Shown in pieces: positions 49,481 through 60,871 of a stretch of 62,500 bases of DNA. Location: the NCBI GenBank assembly GCA_009760855.2, contig WPIO01000165.1:360001-422500 (forward strand), read 5' to 3'. The translations under genes were made by a program, and so were the position numbers. The stretch comes from Cristatella mucedo (taxonomy: Eukaryota > Bryozoa > Phylactolaemata > Cristatellidae). A model generated the notes under the pieces. That model was not told the DNA's origin and did no database searches. It saw nothing but the letters and a program-made list of their open reading frames with translations. The stretch's first letter is position 1, and the number at the start of each line of letters is the position of its first letter.

Positions 49481-49824
49481 AATCCCAAAGGTAAGCCAGT
49501 GGTGGCAGGCTGGGCTATTTTGATGATTTTATTAAATTTACTTTAATTAAATTAGATTTTTAAATAATCAAGTTAATTAAATTAAAATTAATTATTCTAT
49601 ATATACTATTATAATTGTAATAGTATATATAATATATAATAATATAACAATTTATTATTATATAAACTAATTAATTAAATAAATAATTAAAATTAATAAA
49701 ATAAAATAAAATTATTTAATTACATTATTTAAATGGTAGATTTAACATTTAGTATCATAAATATAAATATATCTTATGACGTTTTATATAATCCCAAAGG
49801 TAAGCCAGTGGTGGCAGGCTCGGC
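49481..49824. repeat. AT-rich island between 35-bp direct repeats
   Basis: The sequence 'aatcccaaaggtaagccagt' plus 15 bp at 49481-49515 recurs at 49790-49824 with one mismatch. Between them lie 274 bp of almost pure A/T, including an inverted repeat 'atatactatta' with 'taatagtatat' at about 49599-49628. It looks like an insertion with a long target duplication, or a tandem-duplication scar. Confidence 0.85.
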
Positions 49825-50048
49825 TGAAGTCAACTTGGGAGACAGAAAGGAAGAGCCGAAGGGCTCGGTGCAAGGGTCAAGGGCAAAAGGTCGAGGGTTC
49901 GAGTGCTTCACCAGTGCAGCCCCATTATCTATTGGGCTGCTGCAACGGCTGCTAGGCTTGTCGCAGTCGCTGTCCCCGAATTACTTAACAAAGCCGCGAG
50001 GACAATGTCGGTGTTTAGAAAGAATTTTTTGTAGTGCATCCAATGCCA

Positions 50049-50177
50049 AGCTGGTTTGGTCCGGTGGTTAATCGCCCCGACCAAGGTCAGACTGAGGTCG
50101 TGGGTTCGAGAGCCCGGAGGCATACGTGAAACGCCTGAATTGAGATTAAGTTCTCTTGTGGCGCTATACAAATGAAT

Positions 50178-50180
<3 letters not shown>
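50049..50180 (+). mobile_element. SINE-1 (tRNA head with LINE-A-type tail)
   Basis: A tRNA-like head with a near-consensus box B (ggttcgagagc, 50102-50112), linker 'catacgtgaaacgcctgaa', then a LINE-A-type terminal hairpin ('gagattaagttctc' inside cgcc/ggcg) and 'gctatacaaat'. It is followed by (TA)n at 50180-50213. Confidence 0.8.
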
Positions 50181-50213
<33 letters not shown>

Positions 50214-50215
<2 letters not shown>

Positions 50216-50350
50216 GCCTGAGTGGCTCTCGGTGTACGATAGGTAGGTAGTCAAAAGACTCCGCTTCACGAAACGAAGAGAAAGTGAGAAGCATAGCTAA
50301 GTCACGAGGGCAGCTGAGATAGTGAATAGCAGAAAGGAAGTAGCAGCCAA
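50214..50350 (-). mobile_element. LINE-B 3' fragment
   Basis: Minus-strand LINE-B words ('cttcgtttcgtgaagcgga' region, 'ctcaggct') continue to about 50350, corresponding to the last third of the 29935-30397 copy. Confidence 0.65.
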
Positions 50351-50404
50351 GCTTAGCCGGTGACGAGTTTAACGAGGTTTAAGTCACGGCATGCAAAGGC
50401 TGGG

Positions 50405-50525
50405 CAGTTAATAACTATAATAATAATAATAACGCACTTGATAAAGCGTACTCGGAGAACTCGGTCTCTTTTTAGGCGTTTTACGTTTTCTGCAAAGGAA
50501 ACACGGACACCGGTCGCGTGCTGAC
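50405..50525 (-). mobile_element. LINE-A 3' tip
   Basis: ATT-rich tail (50413-50430), then 'gcacttgataaagcg', the hairpin core and 'ctgcaaaggaaac'. The 3' UTR stops soon after, so it is strongly 5'-truncated. Confidence 0.8.
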
Positions 50526-51177
50526 CACTACTGTGGAGTCCGTGGAAATAAACGTCTACTGAAGCCCGATGCCATAATGAGTCTTGTAATGAGTCGTCTT
50601 GTGTCACTGCTCCTGCGACGGAGATGACGGTTGTCGCGTACGGGTTTTGGACAGTCGCTTTGGCGGCAGCCTGGCTGTAGATCGCTTCGATGCTTGCCCA
50701 GACGAAAATCAAACTACAGGCTGGAAAGTATGTTCGGCACTCAGCAAGTAGCAGCAGGAGAGAGAAGAGGCGCCTAGAAAGGCGACAGTTCCGCTTCCTC
50801 GCAGCCTCCGGAGCTGCAAAGCGAAAGCTTCTGTCTCCAACGGCCTCGACGCTAAGTAGCTGCACTTATCGTCAACGGAGGAGCTGCCGGTTCGAGGAGA
50901 CTAAATCTCATAAGCAGTAATTAACGCCCGGGTCTCATCAAGTCATAATGCTCGAATTTTGTGCTTTGACCTTTGGCACGAGTATTAAATGCCTTGACGC
51001 CGCCTATCAGAATTCAGATTGGACCCAAGATATGATATATGATATGATATATCGCGGGCCTCAGAAATTGATGAGATCGTGGGCAACTCGGCCGCAGTCT
51101 ATTGTCGGGCATGAATGTTTTATGCTGCCCGGGTGTCACACCTGTAAGTCGCTGGTAGAGCATAATTCATTCCTACT
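50526..51177. other. Intergenic, no gene seen
   Basis: A short 'gatatgatat' repeat occurs at 51031-51050. The 170-codon minus frame at 50353-50865 has no recognisable content and its end overlaps a LINE tip. Confidence 0.4.
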
Positions 51178-51350
51178 TGGTGAGCCGTGATGGCACACTA
51201 GGTAAGGCGGTTGCTTTCACGACCTCGGTCCCGAGGTCGTGGGTTCGATTCCTGCGGTGGGCGATTCTTTATCGCCACTGCAAGTGGTGGTGATAGCCGT
51301 AAAGGCTCTTCTGTCGCTATACAAAAAGACTGTTTAATCAGCTAGGATTT
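51178..51350 (+). mobile_element. SINE-2 (best-preserved copy)
   Basis: Box A TGGCACACTAGG (51191-51202) and perfect box B GGTTCGATTCC (51242-51252) give an RNA polymerase III promoter of tRNA type. The body follows: AGCC-gtaaa-GGCT mini-hairpin, 'gctatacaaaa', and 'tttaatcagctagga'. The head lacks a proper acceptor stem, so it is a SINE, not a tRNA gene. Confidence 0.9.
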
Positions 51351-51974
51351 ATTTACTTCATCAGGCTTCTGGACCGGATTGACTTCGACAGTCAAAGGAA
51401 GCCCAATCGTGGCCAAAGTCAGCCGAAATTATTCGAATGACTGCGGTTAAATTGTCGTTAGCGGCGACCGATAGTCGGCTTACTATCGGGTTACTTCGAG
51501 TCGGCAGTTGAGAAAATCGCCACTTTTTTCGAGGCTCTGGAATTTAATATGTAAAATTTCTTGAATTCAATATGTAAAACGATCTCGTGCGGGAACTTGT
51601 GCGGCAAGTCTCGACCTTAAAACTCTGCTGATCTTCGATCTATCGATCGTCCCGGTGTCGATGGCACGATGTCGAGCGATGCCCGCGATACGATGTGGAT
51701 AGTCCTTTTTTCGTCCTCTCACTGCCCGCGATGTCTCCGCCGATGGCGTCAAATGTGGCGTCGGGACTGGCGGTACTGGATCGCCATTCCGTGCACCGCT
51801 CACCTTCGCTCCGCTATTGCGCCCCCTCTGCCGGTCGGCTCTTCTCTGAACAAGCTAAGACGGCGCCGTTTGTGCATAAAGCCAGCTCATTTTCTGCTAC
51901 GGGCGCAGTGCCCACGGCAGGCTGGTCAGCGCTGTCGCCAGTGTCTGTTCGTATCTATATTAAATCAACACGCT
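51351..51974. other. Intergenic, no gene seen
   Basis: No supportable gene or element between the two SINE-2 copies. Confidence 0.4.
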
Positions 51975-52140
51975 TAAGATAGCCCAGGAGGTAAGGTGCT
52001 CGCTCTTGACGACCATGGTCGTAGGTTCGAATCCTGCAGTAGGCGATCCTTCATTGCCAACTGCAAGTGATGGTGATCATGTCCAGGCTTTTCTGCCGCT
52101 ATGTAAACGAGGCTGTTAAATCAGCTAGTATTCATTCATA
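51975..52140 (+). mobile_element. SINE-2
   Basis: Box A 'tagcccaggaggt' at 51980 and box B GGTTCGAATCC at 52024-52034, then a decayed body and the 'ggctgttaaatcagctagta' end. Confidence 0.87.
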
Positions 52141-52189
52141 TCTTTTCTGGATCAGATTTGGTCGCCAAAATCAAATGACTAAACCCAAA

Positions 52190-53155
52190 TGTAATGTAAG
52201 GTATCTCCGTCTGTAACTCCACAAACCCACAAAGACTATGCAGTGTTATGCAGGTGAGTTTTGTATAGCACACTCACAGCCTAAGCTGCTTTCGGTACGA
52301 ATTCGGTAGCCAACAGACTTCATCTCACGCAGCAAAGAGAAAGTGGCAAGCATAGCAGAGTCAGGAGAGCAGATGAGGTAGTGAGTAGCATAGAAGTAGC
52401 AGCTCAGGACCGCTGAAAAGGATGTGCCATAGTCGGCAGTAGGAGAGTAGTTATCGTTGCGGAAAGAATTGTGGAAGCGAGTTCCACAGTCTAGGACCTG
52501 CAGAGCTAAAGCTTCTGTCGCCAACTGTCTTTAAGCGGAGGAATGGGACAGCTGATTTATTGTCCACACAGGACCCGAGAGCGAGAAGAGGCTGAAACTG
52601 ATGCAGCAGTTCAGCTAGGTACGAAGGAGCCAAGCCGTGGCGGGCCTTGTGGGTCAGCGTAAAAACTTTACTCTGTATCCGTTGCTTAACCGGCAGCCAT
52701 CCTAGCTCTGTTAGCAAAGGAGACACGTGGTCAAACCTCTGGGACTTGAAGACTAGCCTTGCAGCCATATTCAAAGTCCGCTGCAGTGGCCTAATAGCTT
52801 TCTCTGGCAGCCCAGCCGAAAGGGAGTTACAACAATCAAGCCGAGACAGAACTAAGGAGCAAGTTAATTTTTTTTACAAGCAAGTGAGAGACAGTTACTA
52901 ATCTTGGATAGGGATCGGATGTGATGGCTAGCTGTAGAATCAGTCTCTTCTGAATAAAGCTTTTAAAATTGAGGCAGCTGTCGAAATCGACACATAAATT
53001 TCTAGCACGTGGTGATGGTCGCACAATAGCATCACCTAGTAGAAGAGCAGAGCCTTTTAATCCAGTCACATGCTTAGGGTGTCCTGTGAGCAGCAGTTTG
53101 GTTTTATCAACCCTAAAACCTACACCCTGAAACCTCGAAGCCAAAAAATACAAGA
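52190..53155 (-). mobile_element. LINE-B, longest copy
   Basis: Nearly 1 kb on minus: RT-proximal wording (a VDKTKLLLTG block, the 'LGDAIVRPSPRARNLCVDFD' region), then MAARLVFKSQRFDHVSPL, LGWLPVKQRIQSKVF, GLAPSYLAELLHQFQP, VGDRSFSSAGPRLWNSLP, and a full 3' UTR. Stops and a frame change separate the blocks. It is 5'-truncated. Confidence 0.92.
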
Positions 53156-53631
53156 TCTAACAACTAGACTCTAAGCTGCAAGCCCAACAACTTACACACC
53201 ATAAGCTTTGTATGAAAAATCCCAAGTCCCAAGCTAAAAAGATGTATCAAAATGTGTTTATGTAATATATGTAAGTACAGACAGACCCTGGCAACCATCT
53301 TCGCCAGCCTGCTATGGTACTGTGACCATCGCAGTAAGTGAGCTCTGTGCACAAACGATACTGTACTAGCTGAACTCTGAACTGCATCTCAATCCTGATC
53401 GGTCGACTGGCTACGAAATTCCGTCGCGTGTTCAATCTTAGCACTGTCAATTCCCGGACTGGTTTTGTGGCATGCCAGTCATTAAGAGGCTTGCTTATGT
53501 CAACAGAGCGGTGCAAAAAGTCTCACCACTCGTACTACCGGTTTTCCAGTTTACTTAGGCGCGAGAGGTAGTCTAAATAATTCCCAATATCTCATTGTGG
53601 CGGTAAAATCGACGTTTTGCTTTTGTACATT
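53156..53631. other. Intergenic, no gene seen
   Basis: No recognisable content. Confidence 0.4.
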
Positions 53632-53795
53632 TTGTCTGGCGCGCAAAGATAACTTAATCTCTATTCAGACGCTTCACGTATGCCACAAGGCTCGACCCCA
53701 CGGCCTCGGTTGGTATACAGCACCATGACTTGACCTCGGTTGTCAAAGGCGAGCACCTTAACCGCTGGGCTAAACCAAGGCGGCATCTAGAGCTC
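53632..53795 (-). mobile_element. SINE-1
   Basis: On minus: box A TAGCCCAGCGG (about 53763-53773), box-B-like GGGTCGAGCC, linker 'catacgtgaagcgtctgaa', then the LINE-A-type tail 'agagattaagtta'. Confidence 0.78.
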
Positions 53796-54149
53796 GCTAC
53801 AGCGAGTGTACTCGTGCAAACAAAAATGAAATGCACGTACTTTGCTGAAAGACCCGGAGAGACTGAGAGGGCCACTCTAGACAACCAGAGCGAGGCAGTT
53901 TTAGTGCTCAACATTGAATCGGCCAGCTCTGCTATCTGCTTTATCAGCTCTGCTGTCCCGGGTTCTTGTCGTCTTTAACAAAATGAACTCTTTCAGGCTA
54001 GTTTTATTAGTTTGTTTTCACACCGTTCTTCTCGCTGGTAGATCGTCCCTGACCAGTCTTTACTACAGCGACTTGACACTAGCGAGCTGATGACATCCGC
54101 TGGGTTCACGACTTGCCCCTCGCAGAGCGAGGGAATTACCGTGCCTAGC
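53796..54149. other. Intergenic, no gene seen
   Basis: No recognisable content. Confidence 0.4.
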
Positions 54150-54350
54150 GGTGACGCATTAATACACTGTGCATGCCGCCACTAACGACATTTGCATGCT
54201 GACCCTATGCATGTCACCCCTAACCGTGTTAGACTCTTGATTATTGAGCATGCTAGCACTAACCATTCGATCGCGTTTCCTTTACAGCAAATGTAAAGTA
54301 CCTACAAAGAGATTGAGCTCTGAGGTCGCTTTATAAAAAAAATGTTGTTA
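54150..54350 (+). mobile_element. LINE-A 3' end
   Basis: 3' UTR words 'catgccgccactaac', 'gcatgctgaccct', then 'gcaaatgtaaagtacc', the hairpin core and a T/A-rich tail. Confidence 0.85.
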
Positions 54351-54724
54351 TCGTTATTATTATCAATAACAACACAATCGTACTATTATTACTTACTATT
54401 AACATAGTTATAAATATGTTACAATACATTTATTCTAATACATCTAAATATATTTATGGAATGTATCATTGATCTCGCACAGGTTCCCCCGGGGGAGGGC
54501 GAAGAGTCGGCTCAGAGGTAAAGTCCCTGTGCAGCATGTTCAGCTTGATCTTTCTTGAGATCTTGAGCTCAAGCTCAGCAGAGTTCGATGCTATCGATCA
54601 CCTGATCACGGGGGCATCTCATTCTCTGGCATCTCAACATCGTTTAAGGCATCATTGGCAATCATTGCAACACGCTGGTGAGTTAGGTCCGTATATATGC
54701 AGGAGACTCTCTAACCCAAGCTAC
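54351..54724. other. Intergenic; AT-rich 54351-54475, otherwise nothing seen
   Basis: No gene or element recognised. Confidence 0.4.
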
Positions 54725-55987
<1,263 letters not shown>

Positions 55988-55990
<3 letters not shown>

Positions 55991-56185
55991 CAGGGCTCTT
56001 TGCTTGGTCCGCTTCTTTTCACAATTTGTAATCTCCCTCGGACCGACGTGATCGGCAAGCACAATCTAGGCTTCCACTTTTATGCAGATTACTCACAGCT
56101 GTAGTTATGCTTTGATCCATCCCAGCCTTTAAGCAGGTCAAACTCTCAGTTTCCTTCTCTGCATGTAATGCTGACGTCCGTAAGG
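55988..56185 (+). mobile_element. LINE-A reverse-transcriptase fragment
   Basis: Parallels 40660-40880: 'ggtccgcttcttttcac' (the PLLF motif), 'ggcaagcacaatctaggctt', then YAD-Y-SQL at the catalytic box where YADDTQL is usual, and a PSQPL block. Frames are broken. Confidence 0.78.
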
Positions 56186-56189
56186 ACAA

Positions 56190-56420
56190 TCATAACAATG
56201 CACTTGATACAAGCGCCCTCAGAGAACTCAATCTCTTTCTAGGCGCTTTACATTTGCTGCAAAGGGAACCGTGATTGAATGGTGAGTAATGTCATGCTTG
56301 ATAAACATGAATAATATGGTTAGGGGTGCCGTGCACAGGGTCAGCATGCAAATGTGGTTAGTGGCAGCATGCACAGTGTCAGCACGCATAAGCACACAAA
56401 GGACGAATCGACGAATCGAA
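56190..56420 (-). mobile_element. LINE-A 3' end
   Basis: 'atgcacttgatacaagcgcc', hairpin core, 'ctgcaaagggaacc', then UTR words up to 'gacgaatcg'. Confidence 0.87.
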
Positions 56421-56584
56421 GCTCATCGACGTCAAGGGTTTCCCTTGTCACTTTAACCTTTAACCTTTCATTCTCTCGCTGCAGCCTTGAACCACCTGAA
56501 CGCCGACTTGACCTACCGACTTGAACCCTTTACAACCGGGCTAAGATTCCTATGACCGGCTCTTCATACTCAAAGTCGTTTAGC

Positions 56585-56905
56585 TTCACCTAAAACCAAC
56601 GTCAAATCCTTTGGAAACCGTGCCTTCAAATCGTATGCTCCCAAAGCACAAATCGCTTTTTCAAACATCGAGCAATGTCACAACATCCCCTGACTTGACA
56701 TTTGAAACGAGGCTGTACATGCACTCGCTCCACACATCATTCGCTGGGTTCATGAGAATTGTACTTTGTGTGCTTATGTTTGCTGATTCTATGGATGCTA
56801 TACTTGACCATATTGCCACGATTCCTTTACAGCATATGTAAAGTGCCTAGACAGAGATTAAGTTCTACGAGGTGCTACACATGCTACTAGTTGTTACTAT
56901 TAACT
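56585..56905 (+). mobile_element. LINE-A C-terminus and 3' end (decayed)
   Basis: 'gtcaaatcctttggaaaccg', 'cgtatgctcccaaagc', 'aacatcccctgacttg', then 'gtgtgcttatg', 'gcatatgtaaagtgcctaga' and the hairpin core. Confidence 0.82.
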
Positions 56906-57035
56906 TCTGAACCAGCATTCACTTCAAGGCAGCTTCAGCAGGGTAACGGCAAGGAGTGGGAGGGAGGAGGGCGTGGTTGGGGATGGCGTGGGCCGAGGGT
57001 CCACAATACCAGGCTTTGATGTCGCACCTGCTAAT

Positions 57036-57324
57036 TTGTCGACGGACAGGTTTTGCGCGTTCGAACTGACCGCTCGTTCAGGCGATAATAATAATAATAA
57101 TAATAATAATGCACTATATAAAGCGCCCTCAGAGAACTCGATCTCTCTCTAGGCGCTTTACATTTGCTGCAAAGGGACATGCAATTGAATGGTGAGTAAA
57201 ATCATGCTTGAAAAACAAACACAATGAACAACATGGTTAGGGGTGACATGCACAGGGTCAGCATGCGAAACTTGTCGACGGACAGGTTTTGCGCGTTCGA
57301 ACTGACCGCTCGCGTTCAGGCGAT
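57036..57324 (-). mobile_element. LINE-A 3' tip flanked by a long target-site duplication
   Basis: A 185-bp, 5'-truncated LINE-A insert (57087-57271, minus) has an (ATT)n tail, complete terminal hairpin and UTR. It lies between direct repeats 57036-57086 and 57272-57324 (ttgtcgacggacaggttttg ... ggcgat), identical except for a 2-bp indel. Confidence 0.92.
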
Positions 57325-58581
57325 CGAGCATGAAAGCGCTCGAGATGTTCGCAGCAGAGAGAGAGAGGCGATTCTTAAGGTCGGTTCCTTTTTGCTGACT
57401 CCGTGGCTCCGATGAAGACAATCGCCATCTTAGCCGTCGTCATCGCCTAGCCAATTGATCCGAAAATCCTACCGCCACCAGAAATCGAGAGCCCTCTCGA
57501 GGGCGTGGCTCTCGAGGCGTGCAGAATGCTCAGGCGGGCAGCAGCGCTGACAGCCAGAGGCCGCAGCGCCTAGCCCAATCGCACCGAGCCGCTAGGCGTT
57601 CATCGAACACTGCAAAGCGGCAGCAGCAGCAGCAGTCGAAAGTTCTGAATCGACTCTCTCGCACTGGCTAGCTCGCTAGCTGCCGGCCTCCTTCTGCTCA
57701 GCCAGCTCTGCAGGCCTTGACGCGAGAGCGCAGGGAAAATAGCGCTCTCGCGCTTAGTGCTCGACGACTCGTGGTGCTTCGGTCGGCGTTGATCACGGCT
57801 GCCTCGATGACACGACACCTTCAGCCATACAGATTCAGCTCGCATGTATTTGCATGGTGCCACGCACCGACAGAAAGAATAAAGCATGCATTCATAAATA
57901 AGTTAAGTGGTAGACGGCGGTCCCACGAGGGCCCCGATGGCACGAAAGAAACCGGAAGCGCTCTGAGCGCTAGATAGCTGCTGCGCTGCCGAGCCGAGCG
58001 AGAGCAGGCGTCAGGCGTGTCCCGCTAAGCGTTTCTAGAGCTGTCACATTAATTCCTTCAACGGCAAAGGGAGGAAAAGGCTGGGTCTGCGCGCGTGGCC
58101 ATCACCTCGGAAGGAGCCATCGGTCACGCACCTGCCAACGGCTCCCCAGCCAACACATCCAAGTTGATCGTGGCTTCGGAAGAGGAGGAGGAGAAGGAGG
58201 AATAAGCAGAAAGAGGAGGAGGAGGAATAAGCAGAAAGGAGGAGGAAACAGGCAGCAGGGCTCAGGGAGTGGGGTGAGGGACATTCATCTGCTGGGCTGC
58301 ACTCTGCTGCTGCTCGATCTGTCGATTGCAGCGCAAAACCCTACCCGCCAACGAGGAGGCAGCCAGGGATGAGACCAGCAGCAACAGCAACAGCGCCAAA
58401 ACATCGGCAAAAGGGGGAGGCAGCGCGGGTGGGGAGAAGGGATGAGACCAGCAGTCGTGGCAGACGGCTGCACCGGGCTAGACTTCTGTCGTCGTCGTCG
58501 TCACTACTTGTCATCGTCTGTCGTCAACCGAGGCGATCAGGCCCGCCCGGCCGGCCGACGGTGTGGCATGGTGGGCGAACC
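57325..58581. other. Intergenic, no gene seen
   Basis: AATAAA on the plus strand at about 57878 and GGA-rich runs at 58180-58250. No motif-bearing ORF, repeat or element recognised. Confidence 0.4.
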
Positions 58582-60182
58582 TCACTTGGTCGTCTGCTTG
58601 GCAGTTCGCATCAGCCGGTCCCACGTGTCAGCAGGCGGGTCGCCAAGCCGCGGCAGTTGAGCCGCAATCTCGCCAATGGCCGCCACCGGCGCCTGCTCAA
58701 CAACCCATGAGAAGTGCTCGAGCGCCGCTACTGCGGCGGCGCTGACGGGCGTGTCAGCAGAGCTGCTGGCTGGCTCAAAAGAATGCGGCAGCGGCGCCGC
58801 ACGAGTCACGGTGGCAGCGGGGCAGTCACGTACCGCTCGCGTCAAGTGCGACTCGTAGCGGCTGGCGACCAGCGCCGACTCGAGCCGCGCCCTGTGGCGC
58901 TGCAGGAACCGCTCTCGGCTTTCCTCCGACAGGCGCTTGCTGCAACGAGGATTCGTGAGCTAAAACACGGGGGGGGGGACTAAAAGGGTCAAGGACGCTG
59001 CCTATCGCTGCCTTCGCCTGGAAGCCGCACGGCACTCACTCGCTCTCGCGAGTGAGTGCCGTGAGCACCACAATCTGACACAGAGAGACTGTGCAGGCCA
59101 ACAAGATCCGGCGACCCAAGGCGCCTGAACGACGACGAGGAATTCAGGCGCCTGAACGACGACGCGCGCACGACGCGAGAGTGTGCTCCTACGCCCGTGC
59201 GGAAGAAAAAGGAACTAAAAACACAGATATTTATGACAGTATTAAGTAGGTCCCGGTGATATTCGTTCTTTACATGCATGCTGCCACTGGAGCGCCACAC
59301 GGCTAACCACACTTGCATGCTGAGCCCCTGTGTATGTCACCCCTAACAAAGTTACTCTTGTTGTTTATCGAGCACCCAGCCACTAACCGTCCGATCGTGC
59401 TTCCTCTGCAGCAAATGCAAAGCACCCAGAAAGAGATTGAGTTCTCTGAGGCACTTCTTTATCGAGGGTGTTACTATTATTATTATTGTTATTAAAACGA
59501 TCATGTGCATGGGCAGGTGATAGTTTTTCTGCCAGCTTCCGGTTCTGGCCGATTCGCTTGTGTCACTAGTGCCACGGCTACATTGCCACAGTGGCGGTGG
59601 CGGAAGCAGCAACTCGGTCACAGAACGGCTGCGGCAGATGCAGCATGGGATGAGGAAGAGGAGGACGGCAGTTCCGGTGGCTGCATTAACCCAAGCCAAG
59701 GGCAGCCGCGGCTGCATGCGGGCAGTTGCTACGCCCATGCTACGACGAGGGGCTAGTCCTTTTACATTAATTTTTTAAATTTTTTTTACTGTAGCTAAAG
59801 CTTACCTTTAAACCGCTACTTAAGGCCTCGTGATCCGATAAGTCAGCAGGCGGCGAGCTCTCACAAGTTCATGAGCAGAAAGGTTGAGGCTCGGCTACTC
59901 AGCTGCTAGTCGATCAGGATGTTTTGCAATTCTGCAGTTGGCAGCGCCACTCAGGTCAACATTCACTCGTTCATTTTTCTGCCTTTAAAACGTGGAGCGA
60001 TCGCCGGTCTCATGCCTACCTGCCTCTGACTGCTCCAATGCAGCAATGCAAAATGTACAGTCTCCTCATCTTCTCTCACAACCTGTTTGTGCAGCGAGAC
60101 CTGCACCGATGCTCGCTGAGTCAGCTAGATGGGAAGCGCCTCGAGGAAAAGGCGATTCGCTCGGTGAGCCATGGCAAACGCT

Positions 60183-60220
<38 letters not shown>

Positions 60221-60672
60221 AGATATATGTATATATCTAGTATGCGGGGCACATTTACCTGCATTTTCTACACCGGTTTGGGTCGTGTAGCTGAACCTTG
60301 CAGGCCTGCAAACAAGCTGCACTTAATGCGATGCCAGCACTTCTGCACAGCGTGCCCCCACGCCAATGGCAGGCTGAGAAGCAGGCTAGACGCAAAGCGA
60401 AGCTTGACTGCAGGCAGGAGGGCGTCGTTTCGAGGTGTCTGCACCGTGGCGATCGAGCAATCGACAAGGGGCGCCGGTGGCCACGAGCATTGCCAGGAAG
60501 TGCCCCGTCACAGGAGGCAGCTCACCTCGGATAGATTGTGAAGTAGGTTCTCGATCCTCATGCGATTGAGCTTCCGCTTAAACTCGGCCGGCAGCTGCAC
60601 AGCGGCCCCACTTTTCGCCCTGGCCTTGCGCCGCTTGCCTGTCTTCGTTTGTGGCGAGCGACGCTCCGACAT
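58582..60672 (-). CDS. Unrecognised gene, candidate two-exon model (about 166 aa)
   Basis: Exon 60526-60672 starts with ATG and encodes 49 residues (MSERRSPQTKTGKRRKARAK ... NRMRIENLLHNLSE), ending at a good donor 'ccgag|gtgagc'. The second segment, 58935-58582, reads RLSEESRERFLQRHRARLES then ALVASRYESHL and ends at a stop. It is helical, then Ala/Pro-rich, ending TWDRLMRTAKQTTK. The canonical acceptor 'cgttgcag' is at 58940, but the frame only joins if a neighbouring 'caag' 4 nt later is used, or if a small exon between is missing; that is the main weakness. The N-terminus is highly basic (possible nuclear signal). No family recognised. The intron would contain a LINE-A 3' end (59220-59490). 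Confidence 0.42.
59028..59063. repeat. Perfect 16-bp inverted repeat, 4-nt loop
   Basis: Arm 'cacggcactcactcgc' (59028-59043), loop TCTC, arm 'gcgagtgagtgccgtg' (59048-59063). Just downstream, 'aggcgcctgaacgacgacg' occurs twice (59117-59165). Confidence 0.95.
59220..59492 (+). mobile_element. LINE-A 3' end
   Basis: 'actaaaaacacagatatttat', UTR words 'gcatgctgccact', 'gcaaatgcaaagcaccc', hairpin core 'agagattgagttctct', tail with ATT repeats at 59473-59490. Confidence 0.87.
59493..60525. other. Intronic or intergenic; CT run, otherwise nothing seen
   Basis: A (CT)n run lies at 60180-60222 followed by 'agatatatgtatatatct'. Open frames on both strands lack motifs. Confidence 0.4.
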
Positions 60673-60871
60673 TTCGGCTGCGTTGTTGAAAGGAAGAAAG
60701 GCCACCGGAAATGATTACTAGCGGATGTAAACACGAAAGCCGTCGAGACGACGATAGCCCGGCCACAAGAGACCACTTGGCCTCAGAGGTAACATGATGA
60801 CACGAGCGGGGAGGGGGCACCTCCCCCCCCCCCCGAGCACCTGCCCTCTCCCGGGTCAGTTGGACAGGCAC

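Noticed and set aside
51181-51253. Possible tRNA gene (good box A and box B)
   Set aside because: It lacks a paired acceptor stem and is the head of a repeated SINE with three other copies in the window (22.4, 43.7 and 52.0 kb).
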